This document shows positions 10,738 to 22,744 of a DNA stretch of 64,000 bases, one piece after another. The notes beneath the pieces are model-generated. The model was not told where the DNA came from and did no database searches. It worked only from the letters and a program-made list of their open reading frames with translations. The position numbers and the translations under genes are program-made. Origin of the DNA: Parietaria judaica (lineage: Eukaryota; Streptophyta; Magnoliopsida; Rosales; Urticaceae); assembly GCA_954871525.1 (NCBI GenBank), contig OX940863.1, positions 3,448,001-3,512,000 on the forward strand, read 5' to 3'. Numbering within the stretch: position 1 is the stretch's first letter; each line of letters opens with the position of its first letter.

Positions 10738-13700
10738 TTCTCCCCCGTAAGCTTGACTTGCTTCCACTCTCTTCACTCCGAGCAGCTCTCTCATCTCCTC
10801 GAACTTGACTCTCCCTAGAGCCTTGGTAAGAATGTCTGCCCGTTGCTTCCTCGTGTTGACGAACTCCACGATGATCTCTCGCTTCTCCACACACTCACGA
10901 ATGTAGTGAAACTTTGTGTCAATGTGTTTGCTCCGTCCATGGAACACTGGATTCTTCATCAACGCGATTGCAGACTTGTTATCCACGTAGAGAGTAGCTG
11001 GTCTCTGCTCGGATCCGATCATCTCTCTGAGTAGCCCTTTCAACCACATAGCCTGACATGCTGCTGCGGTTGCCGCCATGAACTCTGCTTCGCATGAGGA
11101 TAGAGCTATTGTCTGCTGCTTTTGAGACTGCCAGGTGATCAGGTTTCCGTTGAGGTAGAACGCCATCCCTCCGGTACTCTTCCTGTCATCGATATCACCG
11201 GCCAGATCACTGTCCGTAAAGCCGACTAGTACTTCTGCTCCACTTCCTCGGTTGTACTGGATCCCGTAGTCCGTCGTGCCCTTCACGTAACGCAAGATGT
11301 GCTTCACCGCCTGCTGGTGTGCACTCGTGGGCTTCTCCATGTATCGACTGACTATCCCGACTGCGTGTGAAATGTCTGGTTGGGTGTGGGTGAGGTACCT
11401 TAGGCACCCGATCACGCGTCTGTACTCCGTGGGATCCACTCTTCTCCCTTCGGCATCCTTCCCGAGCTGCAGCTTCGCCTCCATTGGGTACTTGCTCGAG
11501 TTACAGTCCGCCATCTCGAACTGTTTAAGGATCTTCTTCGCGTAGGCCGACTGCTTCAGCGTAATGCAGTCCTTCTTCTGTTCCACCTCGAGACCAAGGT
11601 AGTACGAAAGTAATCCGAGGTCACTCATCTCGAATTCGGCTATCATCTGCTGCTTGAACCAATCTACGCCTCCTGCGCTGGATCCTGTGACGATCAGGTC
11701 GTCCACATACACTCCCACGATCAGAGTTTCCTGCCCGGAACTCCTGGTGTAGACTGCCTGCTCGCTCAAGCACTTTGTGAATCCAAGATTCTTCAAGCTC
11801 TTGTCAAGGCGGATGTTCCACGCTCTTGGTGCTTGTTTTAACCCGTATAAGGCCTTGGATAGCTTGTACACCTTCTGCTCCTTGCCCGTGACGCCGAACC
11901 CCTCTGGTTGCTTGACGTACACTTCTTCTTCGAGGTCACCGTTTAGGAATGCCGATTTGACATCCATATGGTGAATTTCCCAACCTCGATGAGCTGCTAG
12001 GGCTAGGATGAGTCTGATCGTGTCCAGTCTGGCTACTGAAGCAAAGACTTCCTCAAAGTCTATGCCTTTCCTCTGCACGTAGCCTTTAGCTACCAGCCTT
12101 GCCTTGTGCTTAAGGACATTCCCATCAGTGTCCTTCTTCAGCTTAAACACCCACTTCAGGCCGATGGGATTATGACCTTTGGGCAGGTCGGTAAGCTCCC
12201 ATGTCCTGTTCTTCTCAATGGACTCCATCTCCTTCTTCATTGCTTCCTGCCACTCCTGCTCGGTTGCTGCCTCCTGGAAGCTGGCTGGTTCTTCTGCACA
12301 CAACAAAGAAAGTTCCTCCAGGCTCATCTCCACTTCTTGAGTCTGATCGTAGACGTCTGCTAGAGGTCGGAATCCTCTTGGGCCGTCTTTTATGGAGGAA
12401 TCTCCCGAGCTAGACGGGCTGGTCCTGCTCGGGCTTGGTGTCCCTGGTGTATCCGGGCTATTCTCTCCCGGGCTGGGTTCTCTCGTCTCTGGCAAGATTG
12501 TTTCCGAGCTGGGTGTTCCGGGCTGCTCCTGCTCGGCAACATCCTGGTCGTCTTCGACAATGAACTCCACTGAGTTCTGCTCGGGTTCTCCCTTCTCGTC
12601 GCGCCAATCCCACTTCATCTCCTCTTCGAACACAACATCTCTGCTCACTTGGAGTCTGCCGCGTCGTGGATCATAGAGTCTGTGTGCCTTGCTTCCTTCT
12701 TCAACGCCAAGGTACACCATCTTCTGACTCCTGTCATCCAACTTCTTGAGATGTTGCCCCGCAATCTTCACGTGTGCGGTGCACCCGAACACTTTCAAAT
12801 GTTCTAAGTGGGGTTTCTTCCCTTTCCACGCCTGGTAGGGGGTACGCTCTCCTAGCGCTTTGGTCGGCAAACGATTTAGCAGGTAGACTGCATGTCTCAC
12901 TGCTTCTGCCCAAAACCGGGCTGGAACTTGCATGCTCTTGAGCAAGCTCCTCGCTGTGTTCATCACAGTCCGGTTTCCTCTTTCCACCACGCCATTCTGT
13001 TATGGTGTGTGGGGTGCGGACAGGTGACGTTGAACTCCTTCCTGGTCGCAGAACTCTCCGAACTGCTGGGAAGTGAATTCTCCTCCTCGGTCTGTACGCA
13101 AGACCTTTAACCTGTGCACCGAGCCATTCTCCACGATCTTCTTGAACTTCTTGAAGACCTCAAAGGCTCCGCTCTTTTCCTTAAGCATATAAACCCACAT
13201 CCAGCGACTGTAATCATCAACAAGTAAAAGAAAGTACTTGTTACCTGCCAATGTTGCTGGGGTGACTGGACCACATAGGTCTGCATGCACCAACTGTAGG
13301 GGTCTCTCTGCTCGGAATTTGGCCTTGATCGGAAACGGTATCCTCGCCTGCTTCGCGATCATGCAGCACTCACATAGCTGGTCGGGGTGTTCTATCTTGG
13401 GAACTCTGAATGCCATCTTCTTCTCGCCCATCATCTTGAGCGCATGAAAATTCACGTGTCCGAGCCGTGCGTGCCATAGCCAAGCCGGGTCTGCCATCGA
13501 TGCCATAAGACAGACGGGCTGGCATGTCTTCAGGAGAATCTTGTAGAGTCTGTTGGGTGTCCGCTCCACCTTCATCAACAGCTCTCCTTCCTTGGTCCAC
13601 ATCTTCAGGTAGGACCCTTGCAGCAACACCGTATTCCCGATCTCAGTCATCTGTCCTAGACTGATGATGTTGCTTTTCAACTTCGGGATGAAATACACCT

Positions 13701-15036
13701 GGGTCATCAGACGCTGGTCGCCATTCTTGCACTCGAACAGGATCGACCCTCTGCCTCTGATCTCTACGACTGATCCGTCGCCAAATTTCACGCTACCCGT
13801 GATCTTCTCATCGAGCTCTTCAAACTTAGCTCGGTCCCCAGTCATGTGGTTGCTAGCTCCGTTGTCTAAGTACCATATGTCGGTACTGACCTTCTTCTCT
13901 CCGTCTACGAGGAGGTTTGCAATAACCTTATCCTCGATGAGGAAAACCTTCTCGCTGGTCTCTTCCGGACAGGTCTGCTCGGCCTCTGGGCTGATCGGCA
14001 CGCTGATCACTTCTGCCCGGGCCTTGGCGTCACACTCGCCATTCTGTTCGTCCAGGTGCATTTCCTGCTCGGCAAACAACAATGCCGGCTGGTCGTCTGG
14101 GAATCTTGCTAGATTCGCCTCTTCGCCCTGGTTCCTGCTCCGGCACTCAGATGCAAAGTGCCCAAGCTTCTGACAATTGTAGCACTTCACTGTGCTCTTG
14201 TCTCTCCTGGCCGTGCCTTCCTGACGGGTAGATCCACTGCCGCGACCTCGCATGTCCCGACCTCGACCTCGTCCACGACCCTGTCCGCGTCCTCGGACTT
14301 CTCCACCGAAGCTGTTCCGACCTGAGGATCTTGTAGAAAACTCGGCTCCCCCGGTTTTCCGCTGTCTGGCCGTCCACTCTTCATGCGTGAGCAGGAGGTT
14401 CTTCTCCTCGTCTTTGTCACCGTAACCCCGAAGTCTCTCTTCGTGGGCATTGAGACGACCAACAACCTCCTCGACCGACATGGTCTTGAGATCGCCGAAC
14501 TGCTCGATCGACGTCACGATCTGCATGTACCTGTGAGGCACTGCTCGGAGAAATTTCTTGACGATGGTGGTCTCCTCCACCTTGTCTCCCAGCGAGCGTA
14601 TGCCGGTCACAATGGACGTGAGCCGGATAGCGAAATCATCAATTGATTCGCTCTCCCTCATCCTCATGACCTCGAACTCACTCTTCAAGGTCTGGACCTT
14701 TGCCTCCTTGACGCGATCTGCACCCATGTGCATGGTCTGAAGAGTTTTCCATGCTTCCTTCGCGGAATCTTTCTCGGCAAGCATGAGAAGAACATCTTCC
14801 GGAACTTCTTGGTAGATAGCGGCTAGAGCCATTCTTTCCTTGCGCCCTTCGACACCGCCGTTCTCTACGGCCTCCCATACTCCCTGCGCCTGCAGATTCA
14901 CCCTCATCTTCAACGCCCACACGGCGTAATTGCTCTTCGTGAGCATGGGGTAATGGAGTGTAACTGTGCCTTCTCTGGTCTCTGGTTTCTGCGCAACCAG
15001 AGTTCCGTCGATTGGTGACTCTGATGATGAAGACAT
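10453..15036 (-). CDS. copia gag-pol polyprotein, copy 2 (one in-frame TAA)
   Basis: From the ATG at 15036-15034 a single frame of about 1,527 codons encodes Gag, protease, integrase, reverse transcriptase and RNase H, broken only by TAA at 13000-13002. The Gag zinc knuckle is intact here ([14 protein letters not shown]). Other visible motifs are protease DNGASNHM, integrase HADLCGP and RTDRGGEF upstream of the stop, NGVVER immediately downstream, RT YVDD at 11698-11709, and RNase H TDSDLAG and SSCEAEF. The stop occupies the codon that is TAG in copy 1. Copia relatives usually have Gln there (TPQQNG). The catalytic Glu of integrase lies after the stop, so termination would leave integrase without it and prevent RT synthesis. 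The C-terminus continues 94 residues into the LTR as a basic, Arg/Gln/Ser-rich tail. Confidence 0.9.
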
Positions 15037-15050
15037 GTTCTTCGATTGAA

Positions 15051-15062
15051 GCTCTGATACCA
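15051..15062 (-). other. Primer-binding site (tRNA-iMet) of copia copy 2
   Basis: The complement of this segment reads TGGTATCAGAGC, two bases inside the 5' LTR boundary at 15065. It is the same initiator tRNA-Met primer site as in copy 1 and shows no mutation. Confidence 0.9.
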
Positions 15063-15064
15063 CT

Positions 15065-15609
15065 TGTTGGATCCCAATTCACGGATCTGCAAAGAACACG
15101 AATAACACCAAAAGAATCGAACAGAAAATTAAGGACACAAACTTTTGGGAGAAGAAATTCTCTTGATTAATAATTGAAGGCAATATACAAGGAGATAAAC
15201 TCGAAATTCTAATGGACTCAACACCATACAAAGTGTACATGCTAGGTATATTTATAGCCTCACATAGGCGAAACCCTAGCTACCCAAATCGCACAAAATC
15301 AGGAAACTACCCTAAATAATCTCGCCGAATCTTTGACTTGATTTGCTTGCTCCTCAAGTTACGCGTCTTCCTTTCTGGGTAGAGTTTCCCTTTCCTGCCC
15401 GGACAGTCTCTCTGTCCCCGAGCTGACCTGCTCGTATGCTCCGGGCTGAGCTTGCCTTCTATCCGGATGTTCTGCTCGTGTTCACCCGAGCTGGGCTGAA
15501 CAGCTGTCCGTCTTCTGTTCTGGTCGGTACCCGGGCTGACTCCTCGCAAGTGTTTCTGCCCGTCCTGGGTTCTGGTCGTCATCCGGACTAAGTCAAGCTT
15601 AAGCTCACA
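15065..15609 (-). repeat. 5' LTR of copia copy 2
   Basis: The 545-bp LTR contains the TATA-like TATAAATA (about 15246-15253 on the complement) and the orphan copy of the LTR-embedded reading frame. It differs from its partner at 10193-10737 mainly by substitutions, including a small cluster next to the end of the reading frame (about 15318-15325). Confidence 0.94.
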
Positions 15610-15614
15610 ACCAA

Positions 15615-16519
15615 TTGAACAATAATAATCTGTATATATATTGAAAATAAATTGAGGCCAACGCCGTAATATTGGATCCATTACTTTGGTGCCCTATCAT
15701 TGTATTTGTATTGTATATTATCCAATCTTTGTGTCTAAATAGCTGACCTATTTTGACACACAAAATTCATACTAAAACTTATTCATATTTTTACATTTAG
15801 CGCTAGACAAATTCATGTTTGACCTACTTAAAAACTCGAGTACTTTCTATCATATTTACTACTATTAATTAAATAATTTATTTTGTATAAGGGGTCCTCG
15901 ACAAACTATATGATTCTTTATTCTTTCTTAATATAACTTGAGCAAATATATATCTTTTTTTTTTCTTTCTAGAATATCTTAGAAAAATAATCACATTATG
16001 AGATCTATTAAGGAAGAGTCTTGTGAAGGGGTAATAAAGCATTAGAACCTCGACGAACTCAAAACTGGCCATATACGGTTCTCGATACTTTTTAAATATA
16101 AGTTGAGCAAATATATAAGTTATTTTTTAGTAGAACAATTTAGAAATATACTCACATTATTTCCAACTAAATCAACTAAGGAAGAGTCTTATGAGCTATA
16201 TGTATATCAGTGTGTGTATATATATATATATATATACACGTGTGTATGTGTCGTGTGTGTGTGTGAGCCTAGCTAGCTGGATAACATGCGTTGTGTCAAC
16301 ATAATTTATGTTGATCTATTTATAATAATATAGAACTACAAAAATCAAAATAAAAGGACGATGAAGGAACACGTTTTGGACGAGATAGACATACATATAT
16401 AATTTTTTTCATAATTTAAATCTCACAGATTCTTTTTTTGGATAAACAACGTAAAACCATGAGGAAAAAATATAGTGTCAAATGAGTACCACATTTAGAA
16501 TTGATTTGATTCATAGGGT
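15615..16519. other. AT-rich intergenic DNA
   Basis: No gene is recognisable. Two similar segments (about 15890-16020 and 16060-16200) share phrases such as GAGCAAATATATA, CTCACATTAT and AAGGAAGAGTCTT, which suggests an old local duplication. A (TG)n/(TA)n tract lies at about 16208-16266. Confidence 0.5.
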
Positions 16520-16527
16520 TTCACATG

Positions 16528-17077
16528 CAGGGGCGGAGCGGGGGCGGCCGCCCCCACTTGGTCGGAACTAGTTATTTTTTATTTTAATGTATTCATATTA
16601 TTATATGAGTTTATATATTAACAATAAACATAGCATTTATAAACTAGATGTCAATATAGTGTAGTGAAATCTTGTTGTTTTTTCAAGTTGTAGCCCCAGG
16701 TTCAATTCTAAATCTCTACAAATTTTTAAATTTTTTTAGCAACAGTTTTTATGATTACATTTTTTTTAATAATAGTAGTTTCAATGTTTCGTTTTATTTT
16801 AAAATTTATGAGAATTCTAACCATATAGAGACCCTAATGAATTATTTTCATAAATCAAAAGTTCATAAAAAAATTATAATAGTAGTTTCAATGTCTCATT
16901 TTATTTTGAAATTTATGAGAATTCTAATCATACAGAGATCCTAATGAATTTTTTTCATAAATAAAAAATTCATAAAAAAAATAGTTGTATTGCAATTTCA
17001 ATGTCTCGTTTTATTTTGAAATTTATGGTTTATTAATTTTTCGCCCCCTCTTAGTTAAAGTTCTAGCTCCGCCCCTG
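16528..17077. mobile_element. Non-autonomous hAT-like element, GGGGCGGAGC family
   Basis: The 550-bp element has perfect 12-bp terminal inverted repeats (CAGGGGCGGAGC) and a perfect 8-bp target duplication TTCACATG (16520-16527 and 17078-17085). The 8-bp duplication with CAGGG-type ends points to the hAT superfamily. There is no transposase frame. The interior holds about two and a half copies of a roughly 100-bp AT-rich tandem unit (about 16765-17030). Related copies lie at 25083-26155 and 41245-41694. Confidence 0.88.
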
Positions 17078-17085
17078 TTCACATG

Positions 17086-18958
17086 GGCATGCAAGAATTT
17101 GAATTAATTGCAGATTTATATGTGGCTTTTACTTTCTAGGGACCACATTTTGGGGCCAAAAAAATGTATAAGCCAAAAAGGAGCACTTTAAGCCGAAAAG
17201 AAATGCTTGTGACCGTATTTATTGTGTATAATGTTCATGCACATGGATGAAACTCACACCTTGTATGTATTTTAAATTTTAATTAATTCATGAAAAATAA
17301 ATTTATCCAAAAACAAGACAAGACATGGCCGATAGAAAGATTAGCTTATGTTTTAGATGTTATCCCACCATGGCAAAGTTTCATGTGAGCTTTTGTACGA
17401 CATGTTTAAGCATGTTTTGATCAAAGGGATTTGCTCACGCACGAGGCCGACACGTCAATTAATATGGTATTATTATAAAATAAGAATATATGTCTCCATC
17501 ATTTATGAATATTTTTTGGATCCAATGTTAATTGACTATATGAATAAGTATATATATGGATTTCGAAGAAGGAGAGGTTTACTAATGTTGCAAAAAGATC
17601 ATTTACTCATAAGGGTCTTTAAGAAATGATCATCGAGAGACATTTAGAACTAAATTATTTATTTATTCAAAATGATTTCAACTAGATTTCGGGCCTCTAA
17701 ATAGAAAAAATAAATAAATAAAAATTGGAAATGAAATAGTATAGTCAATAACATGATAAGGTACCTTGATTGAAGATTTGAAGTATACATGTGATAGTGG
17801 TTAGAGACAATGTCGTTTCCTGGTTCAACGTCCTTTATTCATAATATCGTCGTTTTCAGCTCCTATATCGTTTGTTTGGCACTTCAACCTTCCAGCTCCT
17901 TCCCACACACACCCAAAAAAAAAAAAAAAAAAAAAAAACCTCTCAGCTCCTATATCGGTTTGAAAACTCAGCATTTTCATTGAAATGTTGCTTTTTTCTG
18001 ATAGCTAGTTTTCCAATTTACTGTCGTTACTTAGAGTACTATCGTTTTGAATTTCATGTCGTTTTTAATTTGGTGAGGTAAGCTTACTGCATTGTCGTTT
18101 ATATTTAACGTCATTTTTTTTCTTTTGCTGACTTTCCAGGGTATGGTCTTTCAATAAAGAAACGACAATCAAGTTTTATACGACATGAAAAGTAGTAAAC
18201 ACAAGTAACAAGAAATCGACGAAGTGAAGGCAATGTGTCAAATAGAAATAGTGTTGGGTAATGTCGCGAATGTACAGATTAATTCAATATCTATATATAT
18301 ATATATATATTAATATTATATAGTACGTACTAGACCAAAAGCAGTGACCAAATGTTTCGTATGTAACTCTAATATCATATATTTACTTTTATTAGTTTTA
18401 ATAAAAATCTATTTAATGACGTGGTTTACCGTTTTATGTTGGTACAGCCTCTCCCTTAAATTATACTTATAAACTTATATACAGTGGCACATTCTCTCTA
18501 TCTTTTAAAAATGACAAACCATATACACATTACTTAATCAAATATATATCTTTTCATTAATTATAGAACAAGATCAATATACCATTGACGAGATTATTCT
18601 GTTACTTATAGAACAAGATCAATATACTTTACGAGATTATTCTGAAGCAACCAACGAATCTAGTTATTCACAAACTGTTATCTTCAAAACTAAATTTAAA
18701 AAAAAAAAATCATTGCCAAAGAGTAACGTGATATGTAAAACAAAAGCATAATTAAGGATCTGATTCGAGAAACAATATTGGAAAATACATCTCAGAAATG
18801 ATGAGATACCTCTCAGGAACCAAACTAGCTATCCATATCATTGGTTGGTAAATCTACCTGGGGACATTAGACAATTTGATCTCGAAATCGACTAGACTTT
18901 ACCAAGAAAAAGAAAAGAAAAATCCCGACACGATCCACCGGTTATTAGTTCTTAATAA
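17086..18958. other. AT-rich intergenic DNA with TGTCGT-rich patch
   Basis: No gene is recognisable. Between about 17812 and 18190 the motif TGTCGT/ACGACA and close variants (ATCGT, ACGTC) recurs many times on both strands. This resembles the subterminal motif arrays of some DNA transposons, but I could not find convincing ends. An (AT)n tract lies at 18290-18312. From about 18640 the sequence is probably downstream or 3' UTR sequence of the minus-strand gene that follows. Confidence 0.45.
17856..17957. repeat. 15-bp direct repeat flanking a poly(A) insert
   Basis: TCAGCTCCTATATCG occurs at 17856-17870 and 17943-17957. The 72 bases between include a run of about 25 A residues (17917-17938 and neighbours). 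This looks like a short poly(A)-tailed retro-insertion with a target duplication, although four bases separate the A-run from the second repeat. Confidence 0.5.
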
Positions 18959-19058
18959 CACCACCAAAATCACTAACAAAACTTGAAAATAAAATCATAA
19001 GCACGGAAGTCTAGTAAGACGACAATACAAGCGAAGAAGAAGCGTCTCGCTGCTACGG

Positions 19059-21336
19059 TTACTGACAGAGCTGCTCGACGGCGGTGACGATCTGGGCGGG
19101 CTGAACGACAGTCCACTCCTCCAGTGTCCCCGCGTAAGGCGTTGGCACGTCCTGTGACGACAGGCACACGATGGGTGCGTCCAAGTAATCATGGAAGTTC
19201 TCGTTGATCGCGGACGTCAGGCTGGCGCCGATCCCGCCCGTCCTCATGCACTCCTCCACGATTACCACGCGGTGCGTCTTCTTCACTGAGTTTCCGATCG
19301 TGTAGAGATCGAACGGCTTCAGCGACCTGATGTCGATCACCTCGGGATTGTACCCCTTGTTGGCTAGTGTTTTCGCCGCCTGCATCACGTGGTACCTGTG
19401 ATTCACGATTCCCAGTTTAGAAGTTATTTAGGAATCCGTTATAAACGGCTAACTAGGATAGCTTTCTTGTAAGGAAAGCTAAGCTTGTAGAGTAGGTTGA
19501 GTGAGAGAATACATTGAGATTGCTCGAGTTCTAAGAAACTCTTAACCAAAGGATTTTCGGTTGTTTTAGAGCTTGTTTTGATCTTATAAGCATCTGTAAA
19601 TACTAAATCGTATAGGCTACAGTGAGGACGTAGAGTTGCATTTTACAAACAAGTAGCTTTTTATTTTTAGTTTTCTTATGTTGTTGTTAATTAACGTTTT
19701 GCAGAGCCGAGTAATATTCATCACAGTACCTCATCCGGGAGTAGGTCAGAATGGTCACGTCCTCGCCAGGCCTCACCATCTCGGCCTCCTCGAGATTGCA
19801 GACGTACTCCTCATCAGGGATTTTCTCCTTGAGATTGTAGAGAAGCACGTGCTCGAAGAGAATGACCGGATTCTCGCTGCGAATGGCGGCTTTCATCAGC
19901 CCCTTGGCATTGTACGGCGTCGAGCACGCCACCATTTGGATACCAGGAATGGACTGGAAGTAGGATTCGAGGCGCTGTGAGTGCTCAGCACCTAGCTGGC
20001 GGCCAACACCGCCTGGTCCACGGATGACAATCGGAATTTTGAACTGCCCGCCGGAGGTGTAGTGGAGCATACCACAGTTGTTCGAGATCTGGTTGAAGGC
20101 AAGGAGGAGAAAGCCCATGTTCATGCCCTCCACCACTGGGCGGAGGCCGGACATGGCTGCTCCGATGCCCATTCCGGTGAAGGAGTTCTCTGCGATGGGG
20201 GTATCGAGAACCCTAAAGTCACCAAACTTATTGGCCAGGTCTTTGGTCACCTTGTAGGAGCCTCCATAGTGGCCCACGTCTTCACCCATAACGCATACAT
20301 TGGCATCCCTCTCCATCTCTTCTTCCAAACCTTCTCTCAGCGCTTCAAAGAGCAAGAGCTCATGCCTGGAAAATAAATCATGTATCAGTCAATTATGGCG
20401 GTGCCGGTGACGTACCATTTCTAATCAAGCTTAGCAATGCAAGTTATATCATTGGGGAACACTGTCGAGACATGGTAAGGAACGATTTGATCTTCCTTAT
20501 CTGTATGTTTATCGCGCTTGTGATTGAAAAATTGGATTTTGCACTTATATATTGGAAAACATTGCGATTCAATCTAAAACCCATAAAATTTATCATAGCA
20601 CTAGAACATATTTAATCATGAATCTCAAACTGGTCCTCGTTCGCGCCTACAATGTAAAGCTTGAAAGAGCTGGTCAATATCTACATAATATTCTAGCACC
20701 GAATTCACCTTGTTAACCCACTTGTTACCCACCAATCTAGATTCTCCAAAACGATTCTTTAACAATACATCTATTTCCCACTTCACTCACATTCTTTTGG
20801 CATAAAACTCTGATCAAATCAAAGAATCGAAACAATGCAGCAAACCAGCCTTTTAAATCAGGTAATTGAGAATACAAAAGAAACAAACTTTCCCGGATTG
20901 CATGTTCGAGTGGCGTGAGAGGGAAATCGTACCCGGAGTTCGACGACGTCGCGGATGCAGCGCCGTCCGTTTTCGTCTAGAGAGCGGCAAATTCGACAAG
21001 AAAAACAATCAAATCAACAAGGAAATGCAAACTCCTATAATGAAACGGGAAAGAAGGCAGAGTGTTCTCACTGCAACAGCGTTCATGACAAGGTGATCAG
21101 CTCGGCTCGCTCTCGGATTCAGCTTCCCCTCGGATCTGACGCAAAAGAAGCTCGTCTTCCTTTCTGAATCAAAAGAACTCAAATCAACCAAACAAGACAA
21201 ATTCAATACACTCTAAAATCAATCCTTCCCGATTACCTTGGAGAGATCTGCGCGACGAGACAAGGAATTTGTTGGAGTCGAACGATTTGGACGACAGAGC
21301 CGCCGCGGAACCGAGCCCCTGAAACAAGGTCGCCAT
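19059..21336 (-). CDS. Plastid pyruvate dehydrogenase E1 component, beta subunit
   Basis: This is the beta subunit of the thiamine-diphosphate-dependent E1 of the chloroplast pyruvate dehydrogenase complex, which makes acetyl-CoA for fatty acid synthesis. I reconstruct five coding exons: 21336-21237, 21163-21072, 20976-20933, 20365-19730 and 19395-19059. All junctions are GT-AG, the phases agree, and the total is 402 residues, close to the roughly 406 of Arabidopsis. The first 60 or so residues (start [10 protein letters not shown]) are rich in Ser, Ala and Arg, as in a plastid transit peptide. The conserved core follows: [48 protein letters not shown], and the C-terminal [13 protein letters not shown] with end AVEQLCQ. 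These match plastid rather than mitochondrial E1-beta. No defect is visible. CT-rich sequence at 21540-21640 is the likely promoter or 5' UTR region. Confidence 0.96.
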
Positions 21337-22744
21337 TTCTGATCGGAGCAACGGATGAGACGAAGAAGAAATCGCCGGGAATCGGAACCAGAGGAAGCGA
21401 GAAGCGGAATTGAGAGCTCGATACAGATATATCTATATATATATATATAAATACGAAGGATGAAGAATTTGGGCGGAGATTCAGAGGGATGAGAAGACGA
21501 AGAAGCTGGTTTCTTCTCTCTTCTGATTTCACGTTGGGCGATTTAACTGAAGCAACTTTCTCTCTCTAAACTCTAGAGAGAGAAAGCGCTCGCTGCAGCC
21601 ACACACTCTCCCAGTCTCGCATTGTTTCCATCGCCTTCTCTCTCCTGAGAGCTGTCCAACGAGAGTTCACCACGTGTAAACTCAGGGGGTAGCAGTGTCA
21701 TTTCGATGTTCGGTCGCGAGGTGTGTAATGACGAAAATAACCCGCTTAGGTGTGTACGTGGAGTAATACCATTGGTTTAGCATTGGATGAGAGATTGGGA
21801 TGCGATGCAGAGGATAAAATATAGATTGAAGTTGTCTTATTGTGTGAGTAATGGGGGTGTTGGCTTTGGTAGCCCACCTGGACCAACCCTAACAAGCAGC
21901 TTGTTAATGTGTACTACATACATTTGCTGAGCTGGACAAATACTGCAATCTCATTCGTCAGATTTTTCAGTTTTGATTTCCCTCTGAAACTTGGCCAGCT
22001 TGTAACTGAAAACCACATGTCGTTTTTGGCTTACACAAAACGACATGATTATTTTCAGACATAGCAAAAGTAGCATACAGTAATCTCTTTCTATTCTACG
22101 CAGTATATATTAAAGTTCCTTTTGCCACGGAAAAATCCCAAAAAATCAAAAGATAGTTCTTCCATAAAAGATTTGGAATTCAAGGTAAGACCTTTTTTTA
22201 TTATTATTAATTTTAGCTATGATAAGAGTAAAATGCGGAACTTATGGCAAGACGTTATTTTAAACTTTTTTCCACGACATAATGAGTTGTGGTACTTTGC
22301 CGTAAATATATACTTTGTGATATTTTGTGGTACTTTTCACGCCGATCGTGTCCATAAACTGATGTCGTTCAAGTGAAAACGATGACTAACATTCTTGTCG
22401 TATTGAAGCTCTTAAACATGTCCATTTTTATACGACATACTTAAATGAAAACGACAAACAAATTTGTTGTAGGATTATAATAGTTAATATCAGCATAGTA
22501 CCTAATATTTTATTTTGTGGTGGAAAGTTTATAATTTTCTTTGTTTTTACCACAAATTTCAATGTTCACTATTTTAATTTTTTCCAAAATTTCAGCCAAT
22601 TCTTCCTTTAGTTTAACATAATTTGAACGTACCGTTAAGTCTTGAACATATGCAGTGTCGAGGGAAAATAGTTAGTAACCGTACATCCAAATCCTTTAAA
22701 ATCAATTAAAAAATAAATAAAATGTCTGCGATAAGAAAAATAGT
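21337..22744. other. 5' region of PDH gene and TGTCGT-rich intergenic DNA
   Basis: The first 300 bases are the 5' UTR and promoter region of the minus-strand PDH gene, with an (AT)n tract at 21427-21448 and GA/CT-rich sequence at 21558-21640. Beyond about 22010 the TGTCGT/ACGACA motif recurs (for example 22018, 22038, 22274, 22362, 22396, 22431, 22453), as in the patch at 17.8-18.2 kb. I see no gene here. Confidence 0.5.

Larger units (their letters stand above)
10193..15609 (-). mobile_element. Ty1/copia LTR retrotransposon, full-length copy 2
   Basis: This is a second member of the family at 685-6111, in the opposite orientation. It is bounded by 545-bp LTRs and a perfect 5-bp target duplication ACCAA (10188-10192 and 15610-15614). 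The primer-binding site (complement of 15051-15062) and a polypurine tract next to the 3' LTR are intact. By eye the LTRs differ at about nine or ten positions, so this insertion is somewhat older than copy 1, yet its coding frame is better preserved, with a single internal stop. It converges with copy 1, so the two form a long imperfect inverted repeat. Confidence 0.97.

Noticed and set aside
19678..19980. Plus-strand open frame of 100 codons opposite the PDH gene, and a similar one at 20062-20376
   Set aside because: Both are antisense shadows of the conserved PDH-E1beta exon.
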